Positions 28,979-42,000 of a stretch of DNA of 63,635 bases are shown one piece after another. Numbering within the stretch: position 1 is the stretch's first letter; each line of letters starts with the position of its first letter. Below the pieces are notes generated by a model. The model was not told where the DNA came from. It did no database searches and worked only from the letters and a program-made list of their open reading frames with translations. Location of the stretch: positions 1-63,635 of the forward strand of contig JAUQWW010000095.1 of the NCBI GenBank assembly GCA_030834965.1. The letters are read 5' to 3'. Made by a program: the position numbers and the translations under genes. The stretch is from Gallionellaceae bacterium (GTDB lineage: Bacteria; Pseudomonadota; Gammaproteobacteria; Burkholderiales; Gallionellaceae).

Positions 28979-30697
28979 ATGACTAAACCCCTCGATCTGG
29001 TTTTTCTCTGGCACATGCACCAGCCGGACTACCGCGATTACGCAACAGGTGAGTTCCTGTTGCCGTGGGTGTATCTGCACGCCATCAAGGATTACACCGA
29101 CATGGCCTACCACCTGGAGCAGTATCCGCGCATCAAGGCGGTCGTAAATTTTGTGCCGGTGCTGCTTGATCAACTGGAAGATTATGAGCAACAGTTCGCC
29201 ACCGGCCAGATACGTGACCCGTTGTTGCGGCTGCTGGCGAGTGAAAATCTCGATAACCTGAGCGATGCCGAGCGCGACCTCGTGCTGGATAGCTGCTTCC
29301 GCAGCAATCACAACAAGATGGTCGCGCCGTATCCTTCCTACAAGCGCCTGTTCGACCTGTTCAAGACACTTGAACCGGGCGGCGAGACCGCGCTTTCCTA
29401 TTTGTCGGGCCAGTATTTTGCCGACTTGCTGGTCTGGTACCACCTGGTGTGGTGTGGCGAAAGCGTGCGCCGTGAACATGATCTGGTCATCCGCATGATG
29501 AGCCAGAATGAAAACTTCGACTATGCGGACCGCAAGCAGTTGTTCGACCTGATTGGCCAGCTTATTACCGGCGTCATTCCGCGTTACCGCAAGCTGGCCA
29601 ACAGCGGGCAAATCGAAATCTCCGCTACGCCGCATTATCATCCGCTTGCGCCGCTGCTGCTGGATATCAGGAGCGCGCGCGAAAGCATGCCAGACAGCAG
29701 TTTGCCAAAGTCACAGTGTTATCCCGGCGGCAGGCGGCGTGTGCAGGCGCACCTTGTTTCCGCCCAGGAAAGCCACCGCATCCGCTTTGGTGTTACCCCG
29801 CAAGGCATCTGGCCGGCGGAAGGTGCGGTATCAACCGCTCTGCTGGAAGTGCTGGCAGAGCAACAGTGCCGCTGGGCGGCGAGCGGACAAACTGTGCTGC
29901 TCAACAGCCTGCGTGCAGCCGGCGATGCTGCGCCCAATTTTGCAGAATACCTGTATCGTCCCTATCACCTGCAAGGCACGCCAAGTGATGTGCATTGTTT
30001 TTTCCGAGATGATCATCTTTCCGATTTGATCGGCTTTGAATATTCGAGCTGGTTTGGCAAGGATGCCGCACTGCATTTTGTCGCCCAACTCGATGCGATT
30101 GCGCGAAGGGCGCCAGAGGGGGAAACGCCGCTGGTCAGCATCATTCTGGATGGCGAAAATGCCTGGGAATATTATCCGTATAACGGCTATCACTTCTTGC
30201 AGGATATGTATTCTGCGTTGCAGGAGCATGCCGGGATTCGTACTTCGACCTATTCTGACTATCTGGATCGGCGCAAAGCGGAGGGCGAGGTAGGATATGC
30301 CAAGGAAGGGGAGTTGCCGCGCCTGGTTGCGGGTAGCTGGGTCTATGGCACGTTCTCCACCTGGATCGGCTCTTCCGACAAAAACCACGCATGGGATTTG
30401 CTGTGCATGGCGAAGCAGAATTATGACCTGGTGATGGCGAGCGGGCATCTGACTGAAGCGGAACAGCAGGCTGCGGAAAGGCAGTTGTCTTCATGTGAAA
30501 GCTCCGACTGGTTCTGGTGGTTTGGCGACTACAATCCTTCTCACGCAGTAGAGAGCTTCGACCGGCTGTATCGGCACAACCTGATGCAGCTATACCGGCT
30601 GTTGAAGCTCCCTGTTCCGGCCAACCTGAACTATCCGATCAGCCACGGCGGTGCTGGCATGCCTGAAGCGGGTGGTGCGATGCGGCGTAGCACCTGA
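28979..30697 (+). CDS. GH57 alpha-glucan hydrolase/transferase
   Basis: The 572-residue product is a family GH57 (beta/alpha)7-barrel enzyme. The N-terminal LVFLWHMHQPDYRD signature, the nucleophile Glu280 in GIWPAEGAVS and the acid Asp near 390 in LDGENAWEYY are all present. GH57 includes alpha-amylases, 4-alpha-glucanotransferases, pullulanases and branching enzymes; the sequence does not decide which. In this cluster it probably trims or debranches glycogen. Its TGA overlaps the malQ ATG by one base. GTG-free ATG start with AGGATTTTC upstream. Confidence 0.88.
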   Translation: MTKPLDLVFLWHMHQPDYRDYATGEFLLPWVYLHAIKDYTDMAYHLEQYPRIKAVVNFVPVLLDQLEDYEQQFATGQIRDPLLRLLASENLDNLSDAERDLVLDSCFRSNHNKMVAPYPSYKRLFDLFKTLEPGGETALSYLSGQYFADLLVWYHLVWCGESVRREHDLVIRMMSQNENFDYADRKQLFDLIGQLITGVIPRYRKLANSGQIEISATPHYHPLAPLLLDIRSARESMPDSSLPKSQCYPGGRRRVQAHLVSAQESHRIRFGVTPQGIWPAEGAVSTALLEVLAEQQCRWAASGQTVLLNSLRAAGDAAPNFAEYLYRPYHLQGTPSDVHCFFRDDHLSDLIGFEYSSWFGKDAALHFVAQLDAIARRAPEGETPLVSIILDGENAWEYYPYNGYHFLQDMYSALQEHAGIRTSTYSDYLDRRKAEGEVGYAKEGELPRLVAGSWVYGTFSTWIGSSDKNHAWDLLCMAKQNYDLVMASGHLTEAEQQAAERQLSSCESSDWFWWFGDYNPSHAVESFDRLYRHNLMQLYRLLKLPVPANLNYPISHGGAGMPEAGGAMRRST

Positions 30698-32202
30698 TGG
30701 ACTTGACGAAACGCGGCAGCGGCATATTGCTCCACCCAACGTCGCTTCCAGGCGCGTTCGGTGGAGGCGTGTTTGGCGCAGACGCATGCAAGTTTGTCGA
30801 CTGGCTGGTAAGCGCTGGTCAAACGTATTGGCAAGTCCTGCCGCTGGGCGAAATCGGTCCGGGGAACTCTCCATACATGAGCAGTTCGGCGTTCGCTGGC
30901 AGCCTGCTTCTGATTGATCTCTCCGAATTGGCTAGCCAAGGCTGGCTCAGCCACGAGGATCTGGCCCCTCATCAGGAATTTCGCACCGACCGGATAGATT
31001 TTGCACTTATCCAGCCATATCGCATGGAACGGCTGCGTCGAGCAGCCAGGAATTTTTTTGCGAATCGTAATGAACATGTGTTCTGGCTATATGAAGAGTA
31101 TTGCAGCGCCGAAAGCGTCTGGCTGGAAGACTACGCATTATTCATGACGATAGCCGAGTATGAACATTGGCGAGATTGGGATCAATGGCCGAAAAATCTG
31201 GCGCTCAGAGATCCGCAAGCGCTGCTCAATGTAAAAATGTCATACCCTGATGAAATCGGCTTCTGGAAATTTTGCCAATGGTGCTTTTCGCGCCAATGGA
31301 CCAAATTGAAACAATATGCCAACGAGCGCGGAGTGCGGATTATCGGCGATGTTCCGATATTTGTGGCTTATCAGAGTGCCGACGTATGGGCGCATCAGGG
31401 CCTGTTCGAGCTGGATGCAAACGGACGTCCCTCCGTTGTTGCAGGTGTTCCGCCCGATTACTTCAGTGAAACCGGACAGCTCTGGGGTAATCCGCTCTAT
31501 CGCTGGGACATCCATGAAGAGACGGGATTTGCGTGGTGGATCGCGCGCCTGCGACATGCACTGCAGATTGCCGATCTGGTGCGCATCGATCATTTCCGGG
31601 GTTTTGCCGCTTACTGGGAAGTACCTGCAGATGCTCCCAATGCCATCACCGGAAAGTGGGTGCCCGGCCCAGGGGAAAAACTGTTCGAAGCTTTCGAAAA
31701 AACTTTTCCGACCCTCCCTGTTATCGCCGAAGATCTGGGATTGATTACGCCCGACGTGATAGAACTGCGCGACAGATTCAAGCTGCCGGGCATGCGCATC
31801 CTGCAGTTTGCCTTTGGTGATGGAGATATCAACCACTTTTTGCCGCACCACTATGTGCAAAACACCGTCGCCTATACAGGAACTCACGACAATGACACAT
31901 CCATCGGATGGTGGAGCACTCTGTCCGATCATGAAAGAGCTTTTGCCCAGCACTATCTTGCCAGCGATGGACGTGCGATTAATTGGGACATGATGCGCGC
32001 TCTTTCCAAATCGCTGGCAAACCTAGTCGTGTTCCCCATGCAGGATGTGCTTGGCCTTTCCAGCGAACATCGCATGAACTTTCCCGGCCAGCCAACTGGA
32101 AACTGGGAGTGGAGATTTTCATGGGATCAGGTTCGGCCAGAGCATACGATGGCACTGGCGATGATGTCGGCGGAAAATGGGCGTGGTCCGGCAGGGGGGT
32201 AA
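30697..32202 (+). CDS. malQ: 4-alpha-glucanotransferase (GH77)
   Basis: MalQ transfers alpha-1,4-glucan segments between maltodextrins, making chains long enough for phosphorylase. The 501-residue product has GH77 catalytic residues: Asp near 298 in LVRIDHFRGF, Glu near 345 in VIAEDLG, and Asp near 398 in GTHDNDTS. The length is that of the short plant/bacterial amylomaltase type. Start overlaps the GH57 stop. Confidence 0.96.
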   Translation: MDLTKRGSGILLHPTSLPGAFGGGVFGADACKFVDWLVSAGQTYWQVLPLGEIGPGNSPYMSSSAFAGSLLLIDLSELASQGWLSHEDLAPHQEFRTDRIDFALIQPYRMERLRRAARNFFANRNEHVFWLYEEYCSAESVWLEDYALFMTIAEYEHWRDWDQWPKNLALRDPQALLNVKMSYPDEIGFWKFCQWCFSRQWTKLKQYANERGVRIIGDVPIFVAYQSADVWAHQGLFELDANGRPSVVAGVPPDYFSETGQLWGNPLYRWDIHEETGFAWWIARLRHALQIADLVRIDHFRGFAAYWEVPADAPNAITGKWVPGPGEKLFEAFEKTFPTLPVIAEDLGLITPDVIELRDRFKLPGMRILQFAFGDGDINHFLPHHYVQNTVAYTGTHDNDTSIGWWSTLSDHERAFAQHYLASDGRAINWDMMRALSKSLANLVVFPMQDVLGLSSEHRMNFPGQPTGNWEWRFSWDQVRPEHTMALAMMSAENGRGPAGG

Positions 32203-32301
32203 TCGCTTCGCTCACATGCGCGCGATGTTATGCCAGAACTGAAAACTACTGCTGGCTAAAGACAACTTCGCCGGGAGTGGCCCGGCAACCATGCATATCT
32301 C

Positions 32302-33015
32302 TCAACTTTCCAGTAACGCCGCTTCCAGATAAACATCTACCGCGCTCACCGGAGCAATAGCCGCAGCCGGAATGGCCACGCCATTGCGCCAATCCCTGAC
32401 TGCCTGCCGCTTTGCCTCCCCCGTCACCAGAAACATGACCTGACGCGCCGCACTCAAGCGGCGTGCGCTGAGCGAGACACGCTCGGGCGGAGGCTTGGGT
32501 GCGTCGAACACGGCAATAGCAGCTGGCGCATTCGGTGCGTTACCCAGTTCATGGCCGGGAAACAGGCTGGCGGTATGTCCATCTTCGCCCAAGCCCAGCA
32601 AGACCAGATCGAACAGTTCGATTCCTGCCAGCGTTTGCGCATAATTGTTGGCTGCAATTTCAGCGCCCCTCTGTGCAGGAATGAGATGAATCTGCTCGCG
32701 CGGGATGGCGACATGATCCAGCCAGACCAGCGCGGCCATGCGGCTGTTGCGCTCGGCGTGATCGGGTGGCAGGCAGCGCTCGTCGCCGAAATACACATGC
32801 CATGCTGTCCATTCCGTTTTAGTCCCGCGCAGCGACTCATAAATACGGCGCGGCGTCGTGCCGCCGGCCAGCACGATATGGAATGCTCCGTGCAGATCGA
32901 TTGCCTGCCGCGCGGCAAGGAGTATCGTCTGTACTGCTGCCTGCTCCAGTTCGCCGGTCGTGCTGTACGCATGCCAGCGGCATTGCTGTGCAGAAATATT
33001 TTCTAAAGAAGGCAC
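32302..33015 (-). CDS. pgl: 6-phosphogluconolactonase
   Basis: Pgl (DevB/SOL type) hydrolyses 6-phosphogluconolactone, step two of the oxidative pentose phosphate route. The 237-residue product has IVLAGGTTPRRIYESL and the YFGDERCLPPDHAERNSRM block, plus LLGLGEDGHTASLFPG. It is on the opposite strand to the other genes of the route, divergent from gnd by 94 bases, and convergent with malQ. Confidence 0.95.
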   Translation of the reverse strand: MPSLENISAQQCRWHAYSTTGELEQAAVQTILLAARQAIDLHGAFHIVLAGGTTPRRIYESLRGTKTEWTAWHVYFGDERCLPPDHAERNSRMAALVWLDHVAIPREQIHLIPAQRGAEIAANNYAQTLAGIELFDLVLLGLGEDGHTASLFPGHELGNAPNAPAAIAVFDAPKPPPERVSLSARRLSAARQVMFLVTGEAKRQAVRDWRNGVAIPAAAIAPVSAVDVYLEAALLES

Positions 33016-33109
33016 GTATTCTTCCGATAGTATTGCGTTGACCTATGTTATTTTACGGCTGCTCAAGTCAGTTTGCGCAGTTAATTATTTATCTAGTGGG
33101 AGGGGCGTT

Positions 33110-34024
<915 letters not shown>

Positions 34025-34026
34025 AC

Positions 34027-35532
<1,506 letters not shown>

Positions 35533-35537
35533 CAACC

Positions 35538-36518
35538 GTGAGCTATTTTCTGGCGGGCGACATCGGCGGTACCAAGACGCTGTTGCAGATCGGAGCGGCA
35601 GACGGGACGTGCGCGCCGCTGCTGCAAAAATCCTACCCCAGCGCCGGATATGCCGGGCTGTCCGAGATGATGGATGAATTCTTGCGTGAGGCGGGCACAA
35701 CTGACATTACTTCTGCCTGCTTTGCGCTGGCCGGCCCTGTTTCCGGCAGGCGGGTGAAGCTGACCAATTTGCCGTGGGAAGTGGATGCAGACGCGCTTGC
35801 CGCGCGCTTTGCGATTGGCCGCGTTGCGCTGATCAATGATTTCGAGGCAGTGGGCCTGGGCATCGCGGCGCTGCAGCCAGACGACCTGCTCACCTTGCAG
35901 GCTGGTGAGCCGCAAGCGCACGGGGTGCGCGTGGCGGTGGGCGCGGGCACCGGCCTGGGCGTGGCGTGGCTATCCTGGCAAAACGGAGGCTATGCGGTGC
36001 ATCCATCGGAAGGCGGTCACATGGATTTCGCTCCGGCGGATGCCACCCAATATGAGCTGTTGCGCTATTTGCAGCAACGTCACGGCCATGTCTCCTATGA
36101 GCGCATCGTTTCAGGCCCCGGGCTGGTGGCGATTTTTGAGTTTCTGCGCGACAGTGGCCACGCCATTCCTTCGGCGCCACTGGTTGCAGCGATGCAGGAG
36201 GGGGATGTTGCTGCGGTGATTGCGCAATTCGCCAGTCACGGCGAAACTGCCGCCTGCATGGCGCTTGAATTATTCATTTCGATTTACGGCGCTTTCACCG
36301 GCAATCTGGCACTGCTCGCGCTGCCACGTGGCGGAATATTTATCGCCGGCGGGATCGCTGCAAAAATTGCCGCACAGATGCAGGCCGGCGATTTTCTACG
36401 CGCCTTCAGGGATAAAGGCCGTTTTGCGGGATTGCTCCAAACCTTGCCCGTGCATATCGTGATTAATCCGCAGGTCGGGCTGCTGGGAGCCGGCTTGTGC
36501 GCACGGCGCACCGGTTAA
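35538..36518 (+). CDS. glk: Glucokinase
   Basis: Glk phosphorylates free glucose with ATP, which would recover glucose released by MalQ or GH57 action on glycogen. The 326-residue product belongs to the bacterial Glk family: FLAGDIGGTKTLLQIG, TNLPWEVD, LINDFEAVGLGI, GAGTGLGVAWL and EGGHMDF are all there. The start is GTG 35538, five bases after zwf; no strong ribosome site, so translation is probably coupled. Confidence 0.94.
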   Translation: MSYFLAGDIGGTKTLLQIGAADGTCAPLLQKSYPSAGYAGLSEMMDEFLREAGTTDITSACFALAGPVSGRRVKLTNLPWEVDADALAARFAIGRVALINDFEAVGLGIAALQPDDLLTLQAGEPQAHGVRVAVGAGTGLGVAWLSWQNGGYAVHPSEGGHMDFAPADATQYELLRYLQQRHGHVSYERIVSGPGLVAIFEFLRDSGHAIPSAPLVAAMQEGDVAAVIAQFASHGETAACMALELFISIYGAFTGNLALLALPRGGIFIAGGIAAKIAAQMQAGDFLRAFRDKGRFAGLLQTLPVHIVINPQVGLLGAGLCARRTG

Positions 36519-36521
36519 ATT

Positions 36522-36541
36522 CGCACTGCATTTGCAGTGCG
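36522..36541 (+). promoter_or_regulatory. Perfect hairpin between glk and glgP
   Basis: CGCACTGC and GCAGTGCG form a perfect 8-base stem with a 4-base loop ATTT, three bases after the glk stop. No U-run follows, so it is not a typical terminator. It could be an mRNA processing or stability element between the pentose-phosphate and phosphorylase genes. Confidence 0.55.
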
Positions 36542-36601
36542 CGTGGATAAATTCCAAAAGCACCCGAATTGATATCGACCATTTATGAGATTGGAAAGAA
36601 G

Positions 36602-39079
36602 ATGCCTAAACCTTTGAAAAAATCTTCCATCGTGCACAAGAAACTCGCTTCCGATGCGGGCTCCATCCGGCAGTCTCTTGCCGACCGCTTGACCTATTCT
36701 GTTGGCAAGGATTCCATTACTGCCACGGATCGCGACTGGTTCTTTACCGCCGCATATGTGGCGCGTGATCGCTTGATCGACCGCTGGATGGAAACCATGC
36801 GCAGCTATTACGACAAGGATGCCAAGCGGGTTTACTATTTTTCCATGGAATTCCTGATGGGGCGCACGCTGATGAACAGCCTGCACAACTTGGGCTTTGA
36901 GCAGGAATACCGCCAGGCGCTGCGTGAATTAGGCGTCGACCTGGAAAAGGTGCGGGAAATGGAGCATGACGCTGCGCTTGGGAATGGCGGCTTGGGGCGG
37001 CTTGCGGCCTGCTTCCTGGATTCCATGGCGACGCTCAATCTGCCTGGCTACGGCTATGGCATCCGTTATGAGTATGGCATGTTCTCGCAGCGCATCGAAG
37101 ACGGAAAGCAGGTCGAGCATCCGGACAACTGGCTGCGGTACGGCAACCCGTGGGAATTTCCGCGTCCCGAGGTGCTGTATCAGGTCAAGTTCCATGGACG
37201 CGTCATTCAATACGCCGACGAACAGGGCGAAGTGCGCCACCATTGGGTGGATTCGGACGATGTGATGGCGATGGCCTACGATACCCCCATTCCCGGCTAT
37301 GCCACCAATACGGTCAACAATATGCGCCTGTGGGCGGCCAAGGCAACGCGCGATTTTGAGCTGCGCTATTTCAATGAGGGCAATTACATCAAGGCGGTCG
37401 AAGACAAGAACGAATCCGAGAACCTGTCCAAGGTGCTTTATCCCGATGACACCACGATGATGGGAAGGGAGCTGCGCTTGAAGCAGCAATATTTCTTCGT
37501 GTGTGCGTCATTGCAGGATGTGCTCTACCGTTATGGCAAATACAACGACAATTTTGATGCCTTGCCCGATAAAGTCGCCATCCAGCTGAACGACACGCAT
37601 CCCACCATCGCCGTTGCCGAACTGATGCGCATCCTGGTCGACATGCACCACCTGGAGTGGGACAGGGCATGGGATATCACCACCCGCACGTTTTCCTACA
37701 CCAACCACACCCTGATGCCGGAAGCGCTCGAAACCTGGCCGGTCGCGATGTTCGAGAACATCCTGCCGCGCCACATGCAAATCATTTATGAGATCAACCA
37801 CCTGTTCCTGAGAGACGTGATGCACCGCTATCCCGGGGATACCGAGATATTGCGCCGCATGTCCATTATCAGTGAGACCGGGGAGAAGAGAATACGCATG
37901 GCGCATCTGGCCATCGTCGGCAGCCACAAGGTGAACGGCGTGGCGGAACTCCACACCGAGCTGATGAAGCAGACCATTTTCTCCGACTTCAACCGCTTTT
38001 ATCCCGGCAAGATCGTCAACATGACGAATGGCATCACGCCGCGCCGCTGGCTGAATCAGGCCAATCCGCGCCTGGCCGAGCTTATTTCATCGCAGATCGG
38101 TGCGGGCTGGATCAAGGATCTGAGTCAGTTGAAACGCCTGGCTCCGCTGGCCGACGATATTGCATTTCGCCAGGCATTTGCGGCGATCAAGCGCGCGAAC
38201 AAGCAGCGCTTTGCAGCATTGCTCAAAGCCAGACTCGATATCAGCGTGGACGTCGATTCCATGTTCGATGTGCAGATCAAGCGCATTCATGAATACAAGC
38301 GGCAACTGCTTAATCTGCTGCACGTGATCACGCTGTACAACCGCATCAGGAACGGTGCGGAAACCGTGCCGCGCACGGTGATTTTCGGTGGCAAGGCAGC
38401 GCCCGGATACGCGATGGCCAAGCTCATCATCAAGCTCATCAACGATGTCGCCGATATCGTCAACAACGATCCGCAGGCGGCAGGCCGCCTGAAAATTGTG
38501 TTCGTGCCCAATTACGATGTGTCGACGGCAGAAGACATGATTCCGGCCGCAGATTTGTCCGAGCAGATTTCCACAGCGGGAACCGAGGCTTCGGGCACGG
38601 GCAACATGAAACTGGCGTTGAACGGCGCGCTCACCATAGGTACGCTGGACGGCGCCAATATCGAGATACTCAAGGAAGTCGGCGAGGAAAATATTTTCAT
38701 CTTCGGGCTTACCGCGGAGGAAGTTGCCCGTGCCAGGGCACACGGCTACCAGCCATGGAATTACTATCATGCCAATGAAGAGTTGCGCGCCGTCCTCGAT
38801 ATGATCGGTACGGGTTTTTTCTCGCCCGATGAGCCTGAGCGATTCAAACCCATCGTGAATACGCTGCTGCAACATGGGGATCATTATTTGCTGCTGGCCG
38901 ACTATGCCGCTTACATTGCATGCCAGGGTGAGGTCGAGAAGGCGTACAGGGACCAGGAGCTATGGGTGAAGAAGGCAATCCTGAATGTTGCCAACATGGG
39001 AAAGTTTTCCAGCGACCGTACCATCATGCAGTATGCTGAGGAAATCTGGCAGGCTGAGCCGGTCGCGCCATCCAAGTAG
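36602..39079 (+). CDS. glgP: Glycogen phosphorylase, GlgP/MalP type (GT35)
   Basis: This phosphorylase releases glucose-1-phosphate from glycogen chain ends. The 825-residue product has the PLP lysine Lys670 in SGTGNMKLALNGALTIGTLD, AALGNGGLGRLAACFLDS near the N-terminus and VNMTNGITPRRW. It is the classic E. coli-like form. ATG 36602 (MPKPLKK) follows TTGGAAAGAAG; the ORF could begin at 36569. It is one of three phosphorylase genes in this cluster. Confidence 0.96.
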   Translation: MPKPLKKSSIVHKKLASDAGSIRQSLADRLTYSVGKDSITATDRDWFFTAAYVARDRLIDRWMETMRSYYDKDAKRVYYFSMEFLMGRTLMNSLHNLGFEQEYRQALRELGVDLEKVREMEHDAALGNGGLGRLAACFLDSMATLNLPGYGYGIRYEYGMFSQRIEDGKQVEHPDNWLRYGNPWEFPRPEVLYQVKFHGRVIQYADEQGEVRHHWVDSDDVMAMAYDTPIPGYATNTVNNMRLWAAKATRDFELRYFNEGNYIKAVEDKNESENLSKVLYPDDTTMMGRELRLKQQYFFVCASLQDVLYRYGKYNDNFDALPDKVAIQLNDTHPTIAVAELMRILVDMHHLEWDRAWDITTRTFSYTNHTLMPEALETWPVAMFENILPRHMQIIYEINHLFLRDVMHRYPGDTEILRRMSIISETGEKRIRMAHLAIVGSHKVNGVAELHTELMKQTIFSDFNRFYPGKIVNMTNGITPRRWLNQANPRLAELISSQIGAGWIKDLSQLKRLAPLADDIAFRQAFAAIKRANKQRFAALLKARLDISVDVDSMFDVQIKRIHEYKRQLLNLLHVITLYNRIRNGAETVPRTVIFGGKAAPGYAMAKLIIKLINDVADIVNNDPQAAGRLKIVFVPNYDVSTAEDMIPAADLSEQISTAGTEASGTGNMKLALNGALTIGTLDGANIEILKEVGEENIFIFGLTAEEVARARAHGYQPWNYYHANEELRAVLDMIGTGFFSPDEPERFKPIVNTLLQHGDHYLLLADYAAYIACQGEVEKAYRDQELWVKKAILNVANMGKFSSDRTIMQYAEEIWQAEPVAPSK

Positions 39080-39098
39080 GGGAGGCGTGCAGCACGGC

Positions 39099-42000
39099 TT
39101 ATATGGACGGCTGCGCAGCTTGCAGTAACAATTCAAACTCTTCCGGCGGTACCGGCCTGGAGAAATAATAGCCCTGTGCATAGTCGCATCCCGCAGCGAT
39201 CAGCAAGTCCCGCTGTTCTGCAGTCTCTACCCCTTCGGCGATCACCTTGAGGCCGAGTTTGTGCGCCATGACAATGATGGCCTCTGATAGCGCCATGTCG
39301 TTGCTGTCTGTCGCCAGATTGCGCACGAATGACTGATCGATCTTCAGGTAGTCAATATCAAACTTCTTGAGATAGGACAGCGACGAATAGCCCGTGCCAA
39401 AATCATCAATCGATATTTGAATTCCCGCATCGCGGAATATGAGCAGTTTGTCAGTGATGCCGGATTCTGCATCAAGCAACAAGTGTTCGGTAATTTCGAT
39501 GGCCATGCTTTTCCCCGGCAGACACAGTTCCTGTAAATAAGTGAGCCATGTCTTGTATGGGTCGCCAATATGGCGAAATTGCACGGGTGACTTGTTCACG
39601 CTGATCTGAAACTGGGAGCCATACAATGCTCGCCAGCGCTTTACCTGGCGTGCAGCTTCCATGAACACCCAGTCGCCGATGGTGACGATCAGCCCGGTTT
39701 CTTCTGCCAGCGGAATAAATTCGGCAGGGCTGACCAAGCCACGCGTTGGATGTTGCCATCGGATCAGCGCTTCTGCCTTGTCGATGCAACCTGTAGCCAG
39801 ATTCACGATAGGCTGGTAATAAACCCTGAACTGGCCGGCGGCCACGGCGCTGCGCAAATCCTTGATCAGTCGCAGTCTGCTCTGTACGACTTCCTGCATG
39901 GAGTTGGTAAAGAAGCCAAAACGGTTTCGCCCCGCGCTCTTGGCGGCGTACATCGCCTGATCGGCGTTCATCAGCAGATTTTCCGCATCGGTGGCATCGT
40001 CCGGATACAGCGTGATGCCGATGCTGGCCGATATATGCGCTGTTTCATCCCTCAGTTGGAACGGCTCGGCCAGTTTCTGCCGGATTTTACCGGCTACCCG
40101 CTCAATGCTGTCGATGTCGTCAATTTCTGACAGAATGGCAATGAACTCATCCCCTCCCAGGCGCGCCACCGTATCGGTCTCGCGCACGCAATCGGTAATG
40201 CGGTGCGCCGCTTCCACCAGAAGCAGATCGCCCATGCTGTGCCCCAGCGCATCATTGACTTCCTTGAAGTGGTCGAGATCAATGAACAGCAATGCCATGG
40301 TCAGGCCGGCGCGATGGGCCTTCTTGATTTCCTGCTCCGTGCGGTCGTGGAACATGCGGCGGTTGGGCAGGCCGGTCAACGTGTCGAAGTTGGCCTGTTT
40401 CCAGATGACTTCTTCGGACTCTTTCTTCTTGGTGATGTCACGGATAAAAGCATTGAATTCGAGCTCACCTCCTATCTGGACCGAGGTGACGGACAATTCT
40501 ATTGGGAACTCGTGGCCGTTGCGATGCATGCCCAGCGTTTCGGTCCGCGAATTAAGGATGGATTTGTTGCCTGTGCCCCCGGAGGCCAGGAATTGTTTCA
40601 GGCCATATGCATGCGCTTCACGATGCTGTGGGGGAATGATGGTTTCATGCAACAGCCGTCCGACTGCTTCCTCGCGTGCCCAGCCAAAAATATGGGCAGC
40701 CTGATTGTTCCAGCCGGTGATGACCCCTTGGGAATCCATCTTGATCACGGCATCCAGGGCAGTGTCGACGATTGCGCGCAGGCGTGCCTCGTCTTCAAGG
40801 CGCGTTGCATGCAGGGCCCTGTCTTTATCGGCTTTTTGCAGTTCCTCCTCAATCCGCCGCCGCTCGGTGATGTCTTCCTTGACGGCCACAAAATGGGTGA
40901 TGACCCCATGCTCGTCACGTATTGGCGAGATGTAAGCATGCTCCAGATACATCTCGCCATTCTTTTTCCTGTTGTGTATCTCTCCCTTCCATTCGTTTCC
41001 GGCCAGAATGGTGCTCCACATTTCCTGATAAAACGCCTTCGACTGGATGCCGGAGCTGAGTATGCTCGGATTTTTCCCGATGACTTCCTCGGATGAATAT
41101 CCGGTAACTTTGCAGAATTTTGGATTGACGTATTCGATCGTTCCGTCCACATTGGTGATGACCACGCTGGCCGGGCTGTTTTCCACGGCGCGGGAAAGCT
41201 TGAGCAGTTTTTCCTGGGCCAGCGTGCGCGCGGTGATGTCCAGAAAAGTGACCACGGCGCCAACGACCGCACCGTCACGCAGTTGCGGATGCGACCAGTA
41301 TTCGGCAGGGAAACTTGAATCGTCGGCCCGCCACAACACTTCGTCGTCCACATGGGTGGGCTCCCCTTTGCGGAATGCCTGGTAAATCCGGCATTCATGC
41401 TCCGGGTAGGGCGCACCATCCGGACGCTTGTGGTGGATCAACTCATGCATGTTCTTACCGATCAACTCTTCAGTGCGCTGATAGCCAAGCAAGCGGAGGC
41501 ACGCAGGGTTGCAGAAGGTGCAATTGCCCTGCAGGTCGATCCCGTATATTGCTTCGGCGGCGGAATCAAGCAGCAGGCGCAGTCGGGTTTCGCTTTGGTA
41601 AAGCGCCTCCGTGACCAGGGTCAGTTTCTGGGTGCGCTCGACAACGCGCTCCTCCAGATGCTCGTTGAGTTCGCGCAGCCGTGTTTCGTCCTGACGACGC
41701 GCGGCAAGCAGCGCGTTAAACCCATCAGCCATTTCGTTGAAGCTGTCGCCCACTTGGCTCAGCTCATCACGCGTGCCGAGATCAATTCGCTCGCGCATGT
41801 CGCCAGCGGCAAAAACACGTGCGGAACGGGCGAGCGACTGGATGCTGCCGATCGTGGCGTAGTAAATGCCAATCGCGAAATAGGCTACTACCAGCAGCAT
41901 CAGCAGGGCGATGCCGATGCTCGTACGCAGCACGTTTTCCGCCCTGTGAATGCGCGCCTTGATGAGAGCTTCGGCGGTTGGCAGGAGTGATTCATACATC

